From Schizochytrium sp. TIO01 (Eukaryota > Sar > Bigyra > Thraustochytrida > Thraustochytriidae): a DNA stretch of 64,000 nucleotides. Below, one piece after another: positions 41,312-52,590 of this stretch. Made by a program: the position numbers and the translations under genes. Where the stretch lies: contig SMSO01000036.1 of the NCBI GenBank assembly GCA_004764695.1, positions 2,330,001 through 2,394,000 on the forward strand, given 5' to 3'. Below the pieces are notes generated by a model, which saw nothing but the letters and a program-made list of their open reading frames with translations, was not told the DNA's origin and ran no database searches. Numbering within the stretch: the stretch's first letter is position 1; the number at the start of each line of letters is the position of its first letter.

Positions 41312-42890
41312 CTTTGTCGAAAGAACTTGGTTTTGTTCACTCCACAAGCGTCAAGAACCTGCGGTGTTGATCAGAGTATGTGTGTCTGTCTTTCTTTCTC
41401 TCTATCGACCAACCGCGCTTTGAGCCAGCTGCGCTCTCGTCAATTCCACTCCGTGAAAGCGTACAAGAGGACCCCGAGGCCTTCTGCAGCTCTAGTACGC
41501 TACAGCAAAGAAAGTCAACCAGAAAGCAAGCAAGAAAGCTAACAAGCTAGCATGCATGCATTCCCCGAACCGAGAGCGATGTTGCAGAGCTCTTCCAAGT
41601 TACCGTTAGCCCATTTTACACAATAATAGACCATATTACGTCAGCTTTGTGTAATTTGGTGACCAGCACTATGAGCAGGCTACTATGTATGTCATGGAAG
41701 TTAGAATAGGAGACCATATCAGTGTCGTGGCTTTTCGAGGGAAGACTTGGGCCTCAAAGGGTCCAGGACCAGGTTAGCTTGGAGTGACTAACTGTTGTCC
41801 TTCTGCACAGAACTTAACGAAACGATCCGGCGCGTCATACAGATTGACTCCATCTAGTTTAATTGTTACTTTTATTCATTTTAAATTAACTTTTAACTTT
41901 AAAATAAAATAAAATAATATTATTTCTTTACATAGAAAAGTATGGCTAACGAATGACTCACTGAGTACCTGCGATGCATGTATCTATTATATGCCTAACG
42001 CAAGGTCCTTTTAGAATATCGATGTGAAGGTTTGACCTATTGTTCTGACTCTTAATGTGGGGGGTGAGCGAGGGTGATTTAATTGCGGACTTGTTGCGGA
42101 CCAGTTTCGATCGAGTTTGCGGAACTCAAACAAACAAAAATACTACGAAGGGACTTAAAGGAGACTATGCAAAGTGAGACGAGCAGAGGTAACTTAACAA
42201 TATTCTTTTGAACGGTGGGCAGTATTGTCTCTCGCAGGTCGTTCACATAACACTCAGTTTGCGGAAGGAAAAGGAAACATTGCTTATTCAGCTTAGCTCT
42301 GTAGTGGATCGCTCACTTGAACTTCTTTATAGAGAGAGAAAGAGTGTATTAAGAGGCCAACGGACGCCCATCTGAAGTTAATTGATTTTTAATCTATCTA
42401 TATATTTAATTGCATGCCATTATGGTACCCACCAGTACCTTTTTTCTCATTCCTTATTTTGAATATTAAAACTCAGCAGCCGCGGCTCATTTAAAGATAA
42501 TTTGTAAGACGTCCCTGAGTTTAGCGAACCTCTAGAGGAAAATAAATTCTATATATTCTGTGAAACTTGATTAGACATTAAATAGTCATTTAGCTCAAGT
42601 GACTTGTAATCAAGTTTTACGTAATATACATGAGAAATAGACTCGCGCCAAGATAATTTAATAGCAATTTTGAGTTCTGAAGGAATAATAGTAATCAAAT
42701 CTTCACAAACTCATAAGCCTTCACAAATTAAAAGCTATATATGGATAGAATGAAAAATCAGTCAAAAGTTTATAATTGCTCAGTTTGACCGTCAGTATGT
42801 TCAGGATTGTTGTCAAGAAAAAGGAAAATATATAGCGAAGAGGAACGTGTGGTGATGAGTCAGGGAAGTCGTAAATATAAGGCAAAATCA
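41312..42890. other. Intergenic gap between IFT57 and a kinase gene
   Basis: The IFT57 5' flank lies at 41.3-41.6 kb, then AT-rich sequence with no frame above 130 residues that starts with ATG in good context. The kinase 3' flank ends it. Nothing else is recognised. Confidence 0.5.
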
Positions 42891-45251
42891 TCACAACAAA
42901 AAAGCTTCCCGGCCTCGATCACGGAGCCACACGTGCTGCAATGCTTCGGCGGCAGTAAAGCGCTCGGTAGCATCGCGATTTAGAAGTTTGACGACGAGTC
43001 CAAGAGCCTCCTTGGAAATATGGCCAAACACTGGAGTGGGGAAAGCAAGGCTTTCTGTAAGACAATCCTTGTAGGGCACAAAAGGACGGATTCCACTGAG
43101 CATTTCATACAAAATGATGCCAACAGCCCAAATATCTACAGCAATCGTATAGGACTCTTGGCGCAAAATTTCTGGTGCCACATACCCCATGGTACCAACA
43201 AGGTCCGTATAAGGCACCTTATGCACATCGCCTGTATACTTGTAATACTTTACGTCGGGGACCTTGCGTGAAAGTCCGAAGTCGCACAGCTTGACCACCA
43301 AGCTGGACACTGGAATTTCGTCCGATGCACTAGTGTGCCGAGGACGAGCAAGCAAAAGGTTGGCGGGCTTGAGGTCACCCTGAAGGACACCATATCCATG
43401 CAAGTAGGTCACGGCCTCGAGGACCTGACCGATAATGTGGCGACAGTCTGACTCAGGAAGCTTACCGCCACGTCGAAGAAGAAGATGTTCAAGGTCACCG
43501 CCGTCTAGCTTTTCCATGACCAGGAAGAGACGCTTCGAATCTTCAAAGATTTCATAAAGACGCACAACGTTACGATGACGAAGGACTTGATGCAGCTCAA
43601 CCTCACGCTTGACCATTTGTTTCTCTTCCTCGGAAACAAGCAAGCGCTTGCGAACAATCTTGACTGCGAATTGATGTCCGGTAGAACGGTTTGAGCAGAT
43701 CTTACACACAGAGTATGCACCTTTGCCCAGAGACCCACTCTTGGACATATCTACCTTGTATTTGGTGGTGATTTCTTGCGTTCGGTTGATAATCCACGGG
43801 TTGGCTTCGATGGCATCGTCGGAAAGAGCCTCTTCATCAGACCCACCCTGGCTCGGGCCATTACTCGCACTCGTGGAAGAGCTAAAGTTCGAGGTTGTCG
43901 ACGAGCGTCCACGGCCAGAATCTTGCATGGATCGGGTCGACAAGGGTCTCGGCAAAGAGCTCTGGTGCTGCGCCTGTGTCGTGCGGGCCATGTAGGTCTG
44001 CATCGCAGTGTGCCGCGGCGAGGGTGGCGACTGGCCAGTGGTGGCACTGCACTCACCAGTAGAACGACACCTACGGCGAAGAGTAATTGGCATAGGTGCA
44101 CTGGGGAACTCAGCTTGTGAAGAAGAGTGTGTCATACCGTTACCACTTGGGCTCAAACTTGTGGAGCTGGAGCTTGTGGAGGATCCAAAGGCAGCAGGGG
44201 GGAGAGATAGCTCATCTAGTAGCAAGCTGGTGCGAGCAACAGAAAAGGATGTTGTTGGAAGCAACGGAGGTGATTCCACAAGAGGAGGTGGGGTCGACCT
44301 CGAGTTAGCCAGAATATTGTGGTTTCCACCATTTCCTGAGCTCAAAAGCGAGCTGAGGCCTGAAGACTGGGATACCGAATGGATGCCCGAAAATCCAAGA
44401 CCAAAGGAAGATACCTCCCGAGACGAGTAAGCCGGGTCGTCCTCTTCATCTTCTTCGTCAACACTTGCGTTGTTTGTGGGAACCTGCTCTTCGTCGTCCT
44501 CATTATTGTCCTCAGTTGAGAGTCGGCGAGTTTCATCAGGAACCATAGGAATTCGCGCAGCTCGGCTCTCAAAATACTCGGCATGAAATTGGTCTGTAGG
44601 GAACATGAACGAGGATCCATTGAAATAGGTTTCAGAGTCACTCAGATGGCCATCATAATCATAATGATCGGGGACGGATACGGTTCCTTCACTGAGGTTG
44701 TCTGGAAGGTCGATACGGAAAAATCGTAAGAACGGGTTCTGAGCACAAACAACACGCTCAGCCTCATCATCAGAATCCTCAGCAGCAGCAGCGGCGGCAG
44801 CAGCTTCTGCTTCTAAGGCTGCAGCTACATCATCAAGGTCAGACTCTGATACTGATGTCTGGGTACGCTGATGGCCATGCTCGGGATGCAGAATATGTTC
44901 TCCAAGGCCTTCGACATTACCAGCATCTTCTGCAGCCAGTCGATCAGCAGCGCTTGAGCTCATTGACTTGCGCAAGCGAGAGTAATTATGGAGTCCGTGG
45001 AGTTTAGAATACACTTTAGGTCCCATGTGGAACTGTCCCGTAAACGGATTGTGACGCCAAGATTTCCTTCGCTCGTGCTCTGCTCTGCTTAGCACATCCT
45101 CTCTGAAAAAGCGACTGCGTCCATTAGCTGCACTCGGAGCATGCTGAAAGGTGCCCAGGATCGGGTTGTGCCTTGGCATGTAGCCATAGGTCTGATGTCT
45201 GCTCCGCCTCTCAAAAGCCGGCGTCGCTGGCGACACCGGAGTCGTAAGCAT
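42891..45251 (-). CDS. Serine/threonine kinase with unusual QGD catalytic-loop motif
   Basis: This 786-residue protein has a long, low-complexity N-terminus (1-495) rich in Ser, Asp, Glu, Ala and Asn and a kinase domain at about 505-780. The N-terminus carries three NPx-type elements (HNPILGTFQHAP, HNPFTGQFHMGP, QNPFLRFFRID). The kinase has GKGAYSVCK, AVKIVRK (β3 Lys), DFGLS and a GYVAPEIL activation segment followed by DIWAVGIILYEML, most like CAMK-group kinases. The catalytic loop reads LQGDLKPANLLL: the HRD motif is changed to Gln624-Gly625-Asp626, keeping the catalytic Asp but losing the His and the Arg that usually binds an activation-loop phosphate. It probably still phosphorylates Ser/Thr but without phosphorylation-dependent activation. 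The ATG at 45251 is clear. Confidence 0.9.
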   Translation of the reverse strand: MLTTPVSPATPAFERRSRHQTYGYMPRHNPILGTFQHAPSAANGRSRFFREDVLSRAEHERRKSWRHNPFTGQFHMGPKVYSKLHGLHNYSRLRKSMSSSAADRLAAEDAGNVEGLGEHILHPEHGHQRTQTSVSESDLDDVAAALEAEAAAAAAAAEDSDDEAERVVCAQNPFLRFFRIDLPDNLSEGTVSVPDHYDYDGHLSDSETYFNGSSFMFPTDQFHAEYFESRAARIPMVPDETRRLSTEDNNEDDEEQVPTNNASVDEEDEEDDPAYSSREVSSFGLGFSGIHSVSQSSGLSSLLSSGNGGNHNILANSRSTPPPLVESPPLLPTTSFSVARTSLLLDELSLPPAAFGSSTSSSSTSLSPSGNGMTHSSSQAEFPSAPMPITLRRRCRSTGECSATTGQSPPSPRHTAMQTYMARTTQAQHQSSLPRPLSTRSMQDSGRGRSSTTSNFSSSTSASNGPSQGGSDEEALSDDAIEANPWIINRTQEITTKYKVDMSKSGSLGKGAYSVCKICSNRSTGHQFAVKIVRKRLLVSEEEKQMVKREVELHQVLRHRNVVRLYEIFEDSKRLFLVMEKLDGGDLEHLLLRRGGKLPESDCRHIIGQVLEAVTYLHGYGVLQGDLKPANLLLARPRHTSASDEIPVSSLVVKLCDFGLSRKVPDVKYYKYTGDVHKVPYTDLVGTMGYVAPEILRQESYTIAVDIWAVGIILYEMLSGIRPFVPYKDCLTESLAFPTPVFGHISKEALGLVVKLLNRDATERFTAAEALQHVWLRDRGREAFLL

Positions 45252-46503
45252 GGCTGGTTTGCCCTGGCGTGGTTTGTTTGAGGTGGGTATGGCAAAATTG
45301 GCAGCGGCTCTTTCTTTCTTTGAGTTTATGCTTTCTTGATTGCCTAGCTTTCCTCTAATCTACGTCTCCACTGTAACCCTCTCAATGTAAACAGCGCAAG
45401 TGAAGAAAGAAGATACCCCTACCCTCGCTGAGATGAGGAATAGTTCCCGTTGTCGCCCACAGGAGAACAAGGAACTGAAATTGCTCGCGAACAGACTTAG
45501 ATATCACAGACCCAGCTCAAACGTCGTAATAATCAGCAACTTGGCTATATGGTGTGGGTGTGTGCGTGCGTGCGTGCGTGTGACGTCTCGGACCCTGGAA
45601 CTCGGTTCCCGATGTCTATCGTCACTTAGGAAATAGTAGGTACTTAAAAACCGCCAATTGAGTCTTCACGATACACGCAATGAAAGATCTACGCACCTCC
45701 CAGGGTGTCAATGTTTCTTTGGGGCGATCGTTTCTTGCTCTGCCTGGTTTCTTGACTTTGTCCACGCTCCTCAAGTCCTCTGCGTCAGTTCTTCCTCTTT
45801 TTCTTTTTTCTATTATTTAGGCTTTCGTGATATTAAAAAATCCTCTCGATTCTCTTCTTCGAACAGCCTTTACTCCCAAGCAAATATGTCGAAGCTGGTT
45901 GGTCTTCTCTTCTGCACCGCCCGAAGTCCTCTTTGGTCTTCAAGAGTTGTCCTGGCACCCTGCGATAAGGAGACAGCAGAACCTGCCCGTTTCTTCTCTA
46001 TAAACAATAGGCTTCACGAATGCGAATGATGACGATGAGCGGCTCACTCCCTCCCGCAGGCAAGGCAGAGAGGCAGGCACACAGGTTGTGATGTAATCGC
46101 TCGGTAGATCGACTTCCTCCCGTGCTGCTGGCCGTCTCTCCTCAACGTTTCTGAGCTTATCTCCTCCGTGTCAGAACCCCTGAGGCTTTCTTCTCTTTCT
46201 TGATGGGTCTCGGACGCCCTCGGGAGCGCGAGGCACGCGAGAGAGACAAGGTCACGGAGTGCAAGATTCGCTAGCTAGCTAGCTCGCTAGCTCCTGCTGC
46301 AATCTGCGAGTCGGCACAGCAGGACGGCCGTCGAAGCAGGCAACCTCACGCCTGCCCCTTGCACGTTGCCTTTCTACTTCTTCCGCGCCGCCACCTGCTC
46401 TGAGTCTGCTCCAGCGCTTTGGCTTTGCTGCTCTTCTCTTTCCGTCTAATCGCTCTGTGGCTCTTTGTCACTCTTTCTCTCTTTGTCAGTCTTTTCGCCT
46501 TCT

Positions 46504-46505
<2 letters not shown>

Positions 46506-46562
<57 letters not shown>
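46506..46562. repeat. (TTTC)n microsatellite
   Basis: About fourteen perfect TTTC units. Confidence 0.95.
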
Positions 46563-46565
<3 letters not shown>

Positions 46566-46576
46566 TCTCTCTCTCT

Positions 46577-46676
46577 CAAATTCAAATTCAAATTCAAATT
46601 CAAATTCAAATTCAATTCAAATTCAAATTCAAATTCAAGTTCAAGTTCAAGTTCAAATTCAAATTCAAATCAAACT
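46577..46676. repeat. (AAATTC)n hexamer array
   Basis: About sixteen hexamer units, AAATTC with a central block of three AAGTTC variants and one contracted unit. It reads as a mini-satellite, not a coding repeat. Confidence 0.93.
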
Positions 46677-46975
46677 CAATTCTCAGAGCTTTTAAAAATA
46701 AATTTGAATTTGGACATCTCATTGCTACTAATCTACCTACGTGCCCACCTAGGAAGGTCTTTGAAATTTGAATTTAAGCTCTTTCACCTTTTTATTTCAA
46801 TTTACGTAGCAATCAACTTACTTTTGCTAAGCAAGCTGAGGAAAGAATTAATTAAGAAATATAAACTTTCTTTCTTTTGAGCAGACACTCAACTTTTGAA
46901 CAAAAACTGGCCAGGCTAAGGCCTACCTATGGGTTGGTTAGGACACGTTCTACTGTTCCACTGTTCTTCTTGGCC

Positions 46976-47031
46976 GTCTGTCTGTCTGTCTGTCTGTCTG
47001 TCTGTGTGAATGTCTGTCTGTCTGTCTATCA
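46976..47031. repeat. (GTCT)n microsatellite
   Basis: Two runs of GTCT separated by a short TGTGAA interruption. Confidence 0.93.
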
Positions 47032-47325
47032 CCAGTGAATGAAAGAATGAATGAATGAAAGAAAGAATGAATAAATTCTCGTTCTCATGGATCAATCAAC
47101 GCCTCGATTAGCTTAGAGACGCCCGTTTCTTCGCCCAACGCCTTCTTCGGCTTGGCTCCTGCGGCTGGAGGCCTTTCGAGTCTCGAGGCGCGCTGCTTCA
47201 ACCGGAATGACAGACAGAGCGCTTGAATTGGCTCAACCATTTCTTAAAAACTAACCCTCAATGATAATTACGATAACAAAATAGTAAACCATAAATAACA
47301 ATAAAAAGAGTAAAAAGGGAGTGTT

Positions 47326-47369
47326 TTCTTTCTTTCTTTCTTTTCTTTCTTTCTTTCTTTCTTTCTCCT
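47326..47369. repeat. (TTTC)n microsatellite
   Basis: About ten TTTC units with one TTTTC interruption, followed by CCATTT hexamers to about 47400. Confidence 0.9.
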
Positions 47370-47661
47370 TAACAAATAACCATTTCCATTTCCATTTCCA
47401 ATTCCAATCAATTCCAATCAATTCCATTTTCATTTTCGTTTCCAATTCCTTGCCAGAGTCTCGTTCCCAGGCCTCTGCAGGCGCTCGGGAGGGCAGCGCA
47501 GCAGCGGCCGCCGGCGTCCGCGGCCAGGACCTCAGGCCGCTGGGCCAGCTTCCAGAGGCCAGCAGGCTCAATCAATGGCTCAATGGGAGCGACGAAGGCC
47601 TTAAGCAGAGACAGAATACGATCACTCATTCATTCACTCATTCATTCTCATTCATTCATCA

Positions 47662-47712
47662 ATACATACATACATACATACATACATACATACATACATA
47701 CATACATACACA
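47662..47712. repeat. (ATAC)n microsatellite
   Basis: About twelve perfect ATAC units. Confidence 0.95.
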
Positions 47713-48860
47713 CGTATATAGATAGAGTTAGTGAGTGAGTGAGTAAGTACGACGCTTCTTGATTCAATTATTGATTTAGCTTTATAGTATTCTTATCAGA
47801 AATGGCTTTGAATGAACGACTACCGTAGTTTACTTTACTTTCAGGAGAAGAAAGAGCAAATCGACTTTGGTCGAACTTGCTTGATTTTAAAAAAGGCCCA
47901 CAGTACGCACTTCTTTCTTTCCCTCCATTGCTCAGTTTTCTTCGTTTTCTTTCAAAGTTCTTTCTTTCTCTCTTTCTTTCTTTCTCGCTCCTGTGTCTCC
48001 GACGAACTTTCAAGAACGGGAACGAAGACTTCTTGTTCTTCGAGGCACATGCTAAGAAGAAGGAGGAGAAGGAGAAGGAGAAACCGCTTCGAAGAACAGC
48101 AGAAACACGACAGAACGGACACACGCAGCGAAGAAGAACTTGAAAGAGAAGAAGCCAAACGAGAAGAAGTCGAAGGAATTCAAGGAATGCAAAGAACTGA
48201 GGCCACAGAGATGGAACCAGAGAGAAAGTGAGGGAACGAAAGAGAGAACTTGAGAAGTGGCAGATCAAAGGAAAAGCCACATCACTGTGGTTAATGTGGG
48301 AGTGGAAGCCATCCATATGTCCCCAAACAACACCCACTGCGGAGCCTCCAGCTACGACTGGACACACTGGCCCACAGCAAGCCCGGCAGGGTGTGCTACA
48401 AGAAATGGATACGCTAAACAGTAAATACACCGCGGCAAAGCATGTTGGAAAGCCCCTTACCGCTCCCACAGTCCATAGAAATCAGATATGTGAGCCTAGG
48501 GTGACGGCGCCGGAAGTGTTTGCAGGGTGAGAGTCTCCCTGCTCCGCTAAACTTGTATCAATACATGCGCAGCAACTGGCCAACTTCCCACAGTGCCATT
48601 CTGAGAAGCTGGCGCTTCCTTCTTATGCGGGCGGCCCACCGGACTGAGCGAACGTATACACTAATGTCAACACTTCTCCCTTATCTACCCCCCACCGGTT
48701 CTCTGGTTACCCTGCTTCTAACCGCGCACACGGGGGTCACCTTGCAAGTAATCGTGCGGGGGCCAGATTTCATCCCTAAATAGGCCTTTTTATTCAAAAT
48801 AGACCGCCTCCATCCCAGACCAGGTTGCCATAACACCTCTCCCGGAGTGCACCCCGGCTC

Positions 48861-48983
48861 CCCCTCCCTGTGATTGCGGGAGGGGACAGCGAGGGGCAGT
48901 ATGGGAGTACTCTCCTCGCGGCGTTCCGGGCGTGAGGCCTTGGTCTCGACCTCATAATCCGCTCATTCGAGGAACTGAGACCA
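48861..48983. repeat. GC-rich double hairpin segment
   Basis: One stem pairs CCCCTCCC (48861-48868) with GGGAGGGG (48878-48885). A second pairs TGGTCTC (48941-48947) with GAGACCA (48977-48983). They lie in a GC-rich patch that differs from the flanking AT-rich repeats. It might encode a structured RNA or be a short dispersed element end; there is no direct proof. Confidence 0.6.
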
Positions 48984-49247
48984 TACTATCTATTATTATT
49001 ACGCTATTATGCTATGGCTTCTTTCTTTGACTTTTTTGCTCGATGATTGATGATGAAGAAGAAGGATGAAATTGACCCATTTTGTTGCGCTCGCCATCCA
49101 TCGCCATCGTTGGTCTGCAGAAACTAGCACTTAAAACATCGATGAACTGGGAGTCCTTCGAGAGCCGCGAAACCGTCCGTCGCTCAGGCTCTCCAAGTCC
49201 GCTCGTATGGATGGCCACCCCAAAACCTGTCTGCTCCATCTGTTGTT

Positions 49248-49251
49248 TGTT

Positions 49252-49295
<44 letters not shown>

Positions 49296-49297
49296 TG
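49248..49297. repeat. (TTTC)n microsatellite
   Basis: About eleven TTTC units in a TTTG-flanked stretch. Confidence 0.95.
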
Positions 49298-49543
49298 TTT
49301 GATGTTGTTTATATTGAAACTGTTTATTTGAGATTGTTTATTTGAGATTGTTTGTGCCGTTCTATCGACATAATAAGAAGCGCTTCCCAGGAAGTCCACC
49401 CTCAAGGTTTTCAGACTGTGTCGATCAAAGGAGATATCACAGCGCAGCACAGACAACTGACTGAAGATAGGGCAGAAGAAGGAGATTTAGGCGGTGTCCA
49501 CCAGTTCGTTATGATATCTTGCACACTCCTCCATTCCAGTCAT

Positions 49544-49703
49544 TGAGTGAGTGAGTGAGTGAGTGAGTGAGTGAGTGAGTGAGTGAGTGGCTTTTGCTTC
49601 GGTCGTCCGTCTTTGGTCTCTTTGGGCTGTTTACAGAGGGAAAGTTCTCTCTGTGAATCAAGTGAAGTGGAGTGAAGTGGAGTGAAGTGAAGTGAAGTGA
49701 AGT
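49544..49703. repeat. (GAGT)n and (GTGAA)n microsatellites
   Basis: About eleven TGAG/GAGT units at 49544-49589 and a pentamer GTGAA/GTGGA run at 49661-49703. Confidence 0.93.
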
Positions 49704-51800
49704 GCGTGTTTCAACTTCAGTTCTGGAGTTCTGCTATGTGCCATGATGTTTCTTCTTCTGTAAAGTTGTTGAGTTGTGTCAAGTGAAAATCGCCAAGCTT
49801 TCTATTTTTAGAGACGAGTGCATAGTGGGCAGACAAATAAATGCACGACCAGAGAGATAACTTGAATAATACTGATCAAAATAAGGGTCGCCGCTTTGAG
49901 AAATGAGGTGTTCTCATTCAATCAGGTCTTTACATATCGCACTTCCTCGTATTATATGGTATAGGATCGATCATTTTATTATGATTTCTATTTTGTTGAA
50001 AGTAGTAATTGAAAAAAGAATAAAAAATACGCATATATATTATATATATACTCTTTTTAATTGAGAGGAAAAAAACTAAAACTGAAAAGTAGTGGGTCCA
50101 TGAAAATCGCTCAATTCCATTCGCCAGGTTTTACCAATTTCGATGTTGAATCGTGGACCAATCTGCGTTTTTCGTTGCACAGAGATGCGGAGGGTCGCCA
50201 GGTCGGCTCCTCACGCAAGGACGGTGCTTCGGCCTCTCCGAACTCTTTCCTCAGCTTGAGGTTCTCGAGCTGTCCGTAGAACTCGAGTCGATTGGAACTC
50301 TCAATTCCTCCTTCATCGCAAGGGAGTCTAATGTAACCAACCCTCAATTCTACTTTGGACTCCTGCTCCGGAAGCGAGCCGCACGGCGGCCAAACCGATA
50401 CCCTCGCGGCTGAGTACTGGGCCTTGAGCCGGAGCTCGAGATACCCTGCGACCCGGAAAGCGCAACGGAACGGAAACCGCGCGAAGAATAGATCGACGCC
50501 GAAGTCTCCAGGTACCGAGGTGCATGCATGCAAGCATCTATGGGTTTAGGGCGGGCCCGAAAGGTGGAGTGCGACGCGAGGGCCCGTGCGAGCGACACTC
50601 ACTCGGCACTGGCCGCCAAGGAAGACGCACGGCGGGCCCATAACCCTCCTGGGCTGCCACGAGGCGGCTTTCGCGCTGGCCAGAACGAAGAGCGCTGTTG
50701 CAGCCAGAGACGCTTTCTTCGAAGCCGAGTTGGGTCCTGCTCTCGAGAACTGACTCACGTGACTCCGGTTCCGCTGATGTAACCACTAATGAAATAACAC
50801 TTGTGGGGAATAAAAGACTACGTGGTATTATATAGATGCGACCACGATCGTCTTTGGGGACATCCTCGCACACACCCGAATTCTACAAAGAATGGTGGTC
50901 GAAAGAGATTGACTACTCTCGCGTTGGCCTCGTTTCATGTGCCCTGGAAGGCTGGAGGAAATCAGGAAAGGTGCTTGAGGTCGAGGAGAACTCGACTGGG
51001 AGGAGGTTGCAGACTTCCCTCTTGCGCTTGCCGAACCACCCGAAAGATTGCCGCCCGGAAGCCAGGGGCCACTGGGACGAATATTTTCTAGCACGATCGT
51101 GTGGCAAAATCGTAACGGATTTCCGGATTTCCTCATACTTTTGTGCTGTGAAGTAAGTACGGTTGGCACACTGGCTGGCCAATGATAGCATGGTTGATAC
51201 ACATCTTGAGCTGAGGGTGGGGCGCTCGGCTGTTGGGATAATGCAGCAGGCCTCGGGAGCCAACGGGTGTCGCAGGCACTTGGCAGCGGCTGAATTGCTG
51301 ATGATTCCCCTAGGTTAAGTAAAGCTCCTCTTGGAGCAAAACACAGTGGCATACGAAGGTGATAAAACGATACTCAAACAAGCATAATTGGCGGGTAACC
51401 TTGGCAATGATTGCATAGGAGAGGCCGTTCTAGCGATGCGGACGCTTCGCTGGTGGCAGTTTAGGGCGTGTTTAGAGACTATAGATCGACTGACCCTCAC
51501 GCATGAGCAACCGGTGGACAGAGGCCGCGCTCCAAGGCAAGTTGATCTCGACAGTGGTGGGGGGCAGGGGGGGGGGAAAGGAATATTTCCCTCAAGTGTT
51601 TCCTAAACGAGAGGGAGAGACCTGCAAGAGGTACTGATTCGTTGACAAATACGGACCTCAAGACTTTTTCAAGAAAACGAAAACGAATTGCGCCTTTCAA
51701 TTTATGTAGATTGAGAGCTTGAGAGTAAAACGCACGCGCGACCGATGTATTCTTTATTCGACTTTGCGTTCCATCAAGAGACTCACAACCCGAAGCAGAA

Positions 51801-51810
51801 TATATAAAAG
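51801..51810 (+). promoter_or_regulatory. TATA-box-like sequence
   Basis: TATATAAAAG lies 60 bases before the ATG at 51861. A start of transcription near 51830 would give a short leader. The match is good, but AT-rich sequence produces such matches by chance. Confidence 0.35.
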
Positions 51811-51860
51811 TGCTGGCGCCCAACCCAAGCTAACAATTGGTATCTTGATACCCGATAACT

Positions 51861-52121
51861 ATGGATGAATATGTCTTACCGTCCGCGAGGCGTTATTTGT
51901 ATGCCCTCACTCTCACCAAAAATGCATCGCTCGTCGACTCATTACATCATCTTGGCATATTGATATTTTTGGTGCTTTTAATACAGTCAATTTGGTTCGT
52001 TCGTTTTACCAGAGGCTTTATTCTCCTTGAAGTTCTCGGCCATTTTTTATTTTTTATTTTAACGATTTTTGCATTTTTTCAGTTTATTTACATGTTTACT
52101 GTCAGTACAAAAGTTCCATGA
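51861..52121 (+). CDS. Possible small two-helix membrane protein
   Basis: This 86-residue ATG frame has a good Kozak context (A at -3, G at +4). After a polar 30-residue N-terminus it has two hydrophobic segments (about 31-48 LGILIFLVLLIQSIWFV and 54-80 FILLEVLGHFLFFILTIFAFF). No family is recognised. The TATA-like element 60 bp upstream supports it, while the T-rich composition that makes Phe and Leu codons weakens it. It may be chance. Confidence 0.3.
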   Translation: MDEYVLPSARRYLYALTLTKNASLVDSLHHLGILIFLVLLIQSIWFVRFTRGFILLEVLGHFLFFILTIFAFFQFIYMFTVSTKVP

Positions 52122-52590
52122 TATAGTCATAATCAAGTCTTGATTATGAAAGGTAGCCACACTCAGCATGACTGAGAGTTGAGGGGACCTTGCTCAAAAC
52201 TAAAAGAAGAAATTTTAAATGAGGCATGTTCTTGCAGACAAATATTGGTCCTTATTGTTGAAATGTGTATGAAGCACACTGCAGGTCATTGTAGCCAGTA
52301 ATGCAAAATTTAGTGGAATTTAGTGGAGGGGCAATTTAATTTAAGAATTGGTTTAAGATTGAATCATAAGGAAAAATATCCTAAACGCAGTGGTTGCTAA
52401 AAAAATAAAAAAAGAAAAAAAGAGAAAACAGAGTGGCAAAGTAAGCATAGTGTTCAGCTTTTAGAAGTGGATAGAAAGAGAAAGAAGCTCGATGGAATAA
52501 TAATAGAGAGACCTGTTGTATGTTTTCCTCTGCTATTGCCTCGACCAAAGCTATTTCAAAAGTAAACGTAAAAGTAAAAGTAAAACAGCC

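Larger units (their letters stand above)
45252..52590. other. 7.3-kb gap rich in microsatellites, no convincing gene
   Basis: The gap contains TTTC (46.5, 47.3 and 49.25 kb), AAATTC hexamer (46.6 kb), GTCT (47.0 kb), ATAC (47.7 kb), GAGT (49.55 kb) and GTGAA (49.68 kb) arrays. A GC-rich hairpin-bearing segment lies at 48.5-49.0 kb, and GC-rich frames on both strands lie at 50.1-51.3 kb with no recognisable protein. The long minus-strand frame at 47768-48469 is Lys/Arg/Ser-biased and looks spurious. One short ATG frame with a TATA-like sequence upstream (51861) is listed separately. Confidence 0.55.

Noticed and set aside
46577-46676. Possible telomere-like repeat
   Set aside because: The unit AAATTC lacks the G-rich strand of telomere repeats and occurs in mid-window; it is an ordinary hexamer array.
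47768-48469. Minus-strand 233-codon frame
   Set aside because: Composition is low-complexity Ser/Lys/Arg/Phe, frames overlap on the other strand, and no domain is seen.
50111-51352. Several overlapping frames of 80-174 codons in a GC-rich block
   Set aside because: They overlap on both strands, start at non-ATG or weak contexts and have no recognisable motif. A decayed gene remains possible but unsupported.
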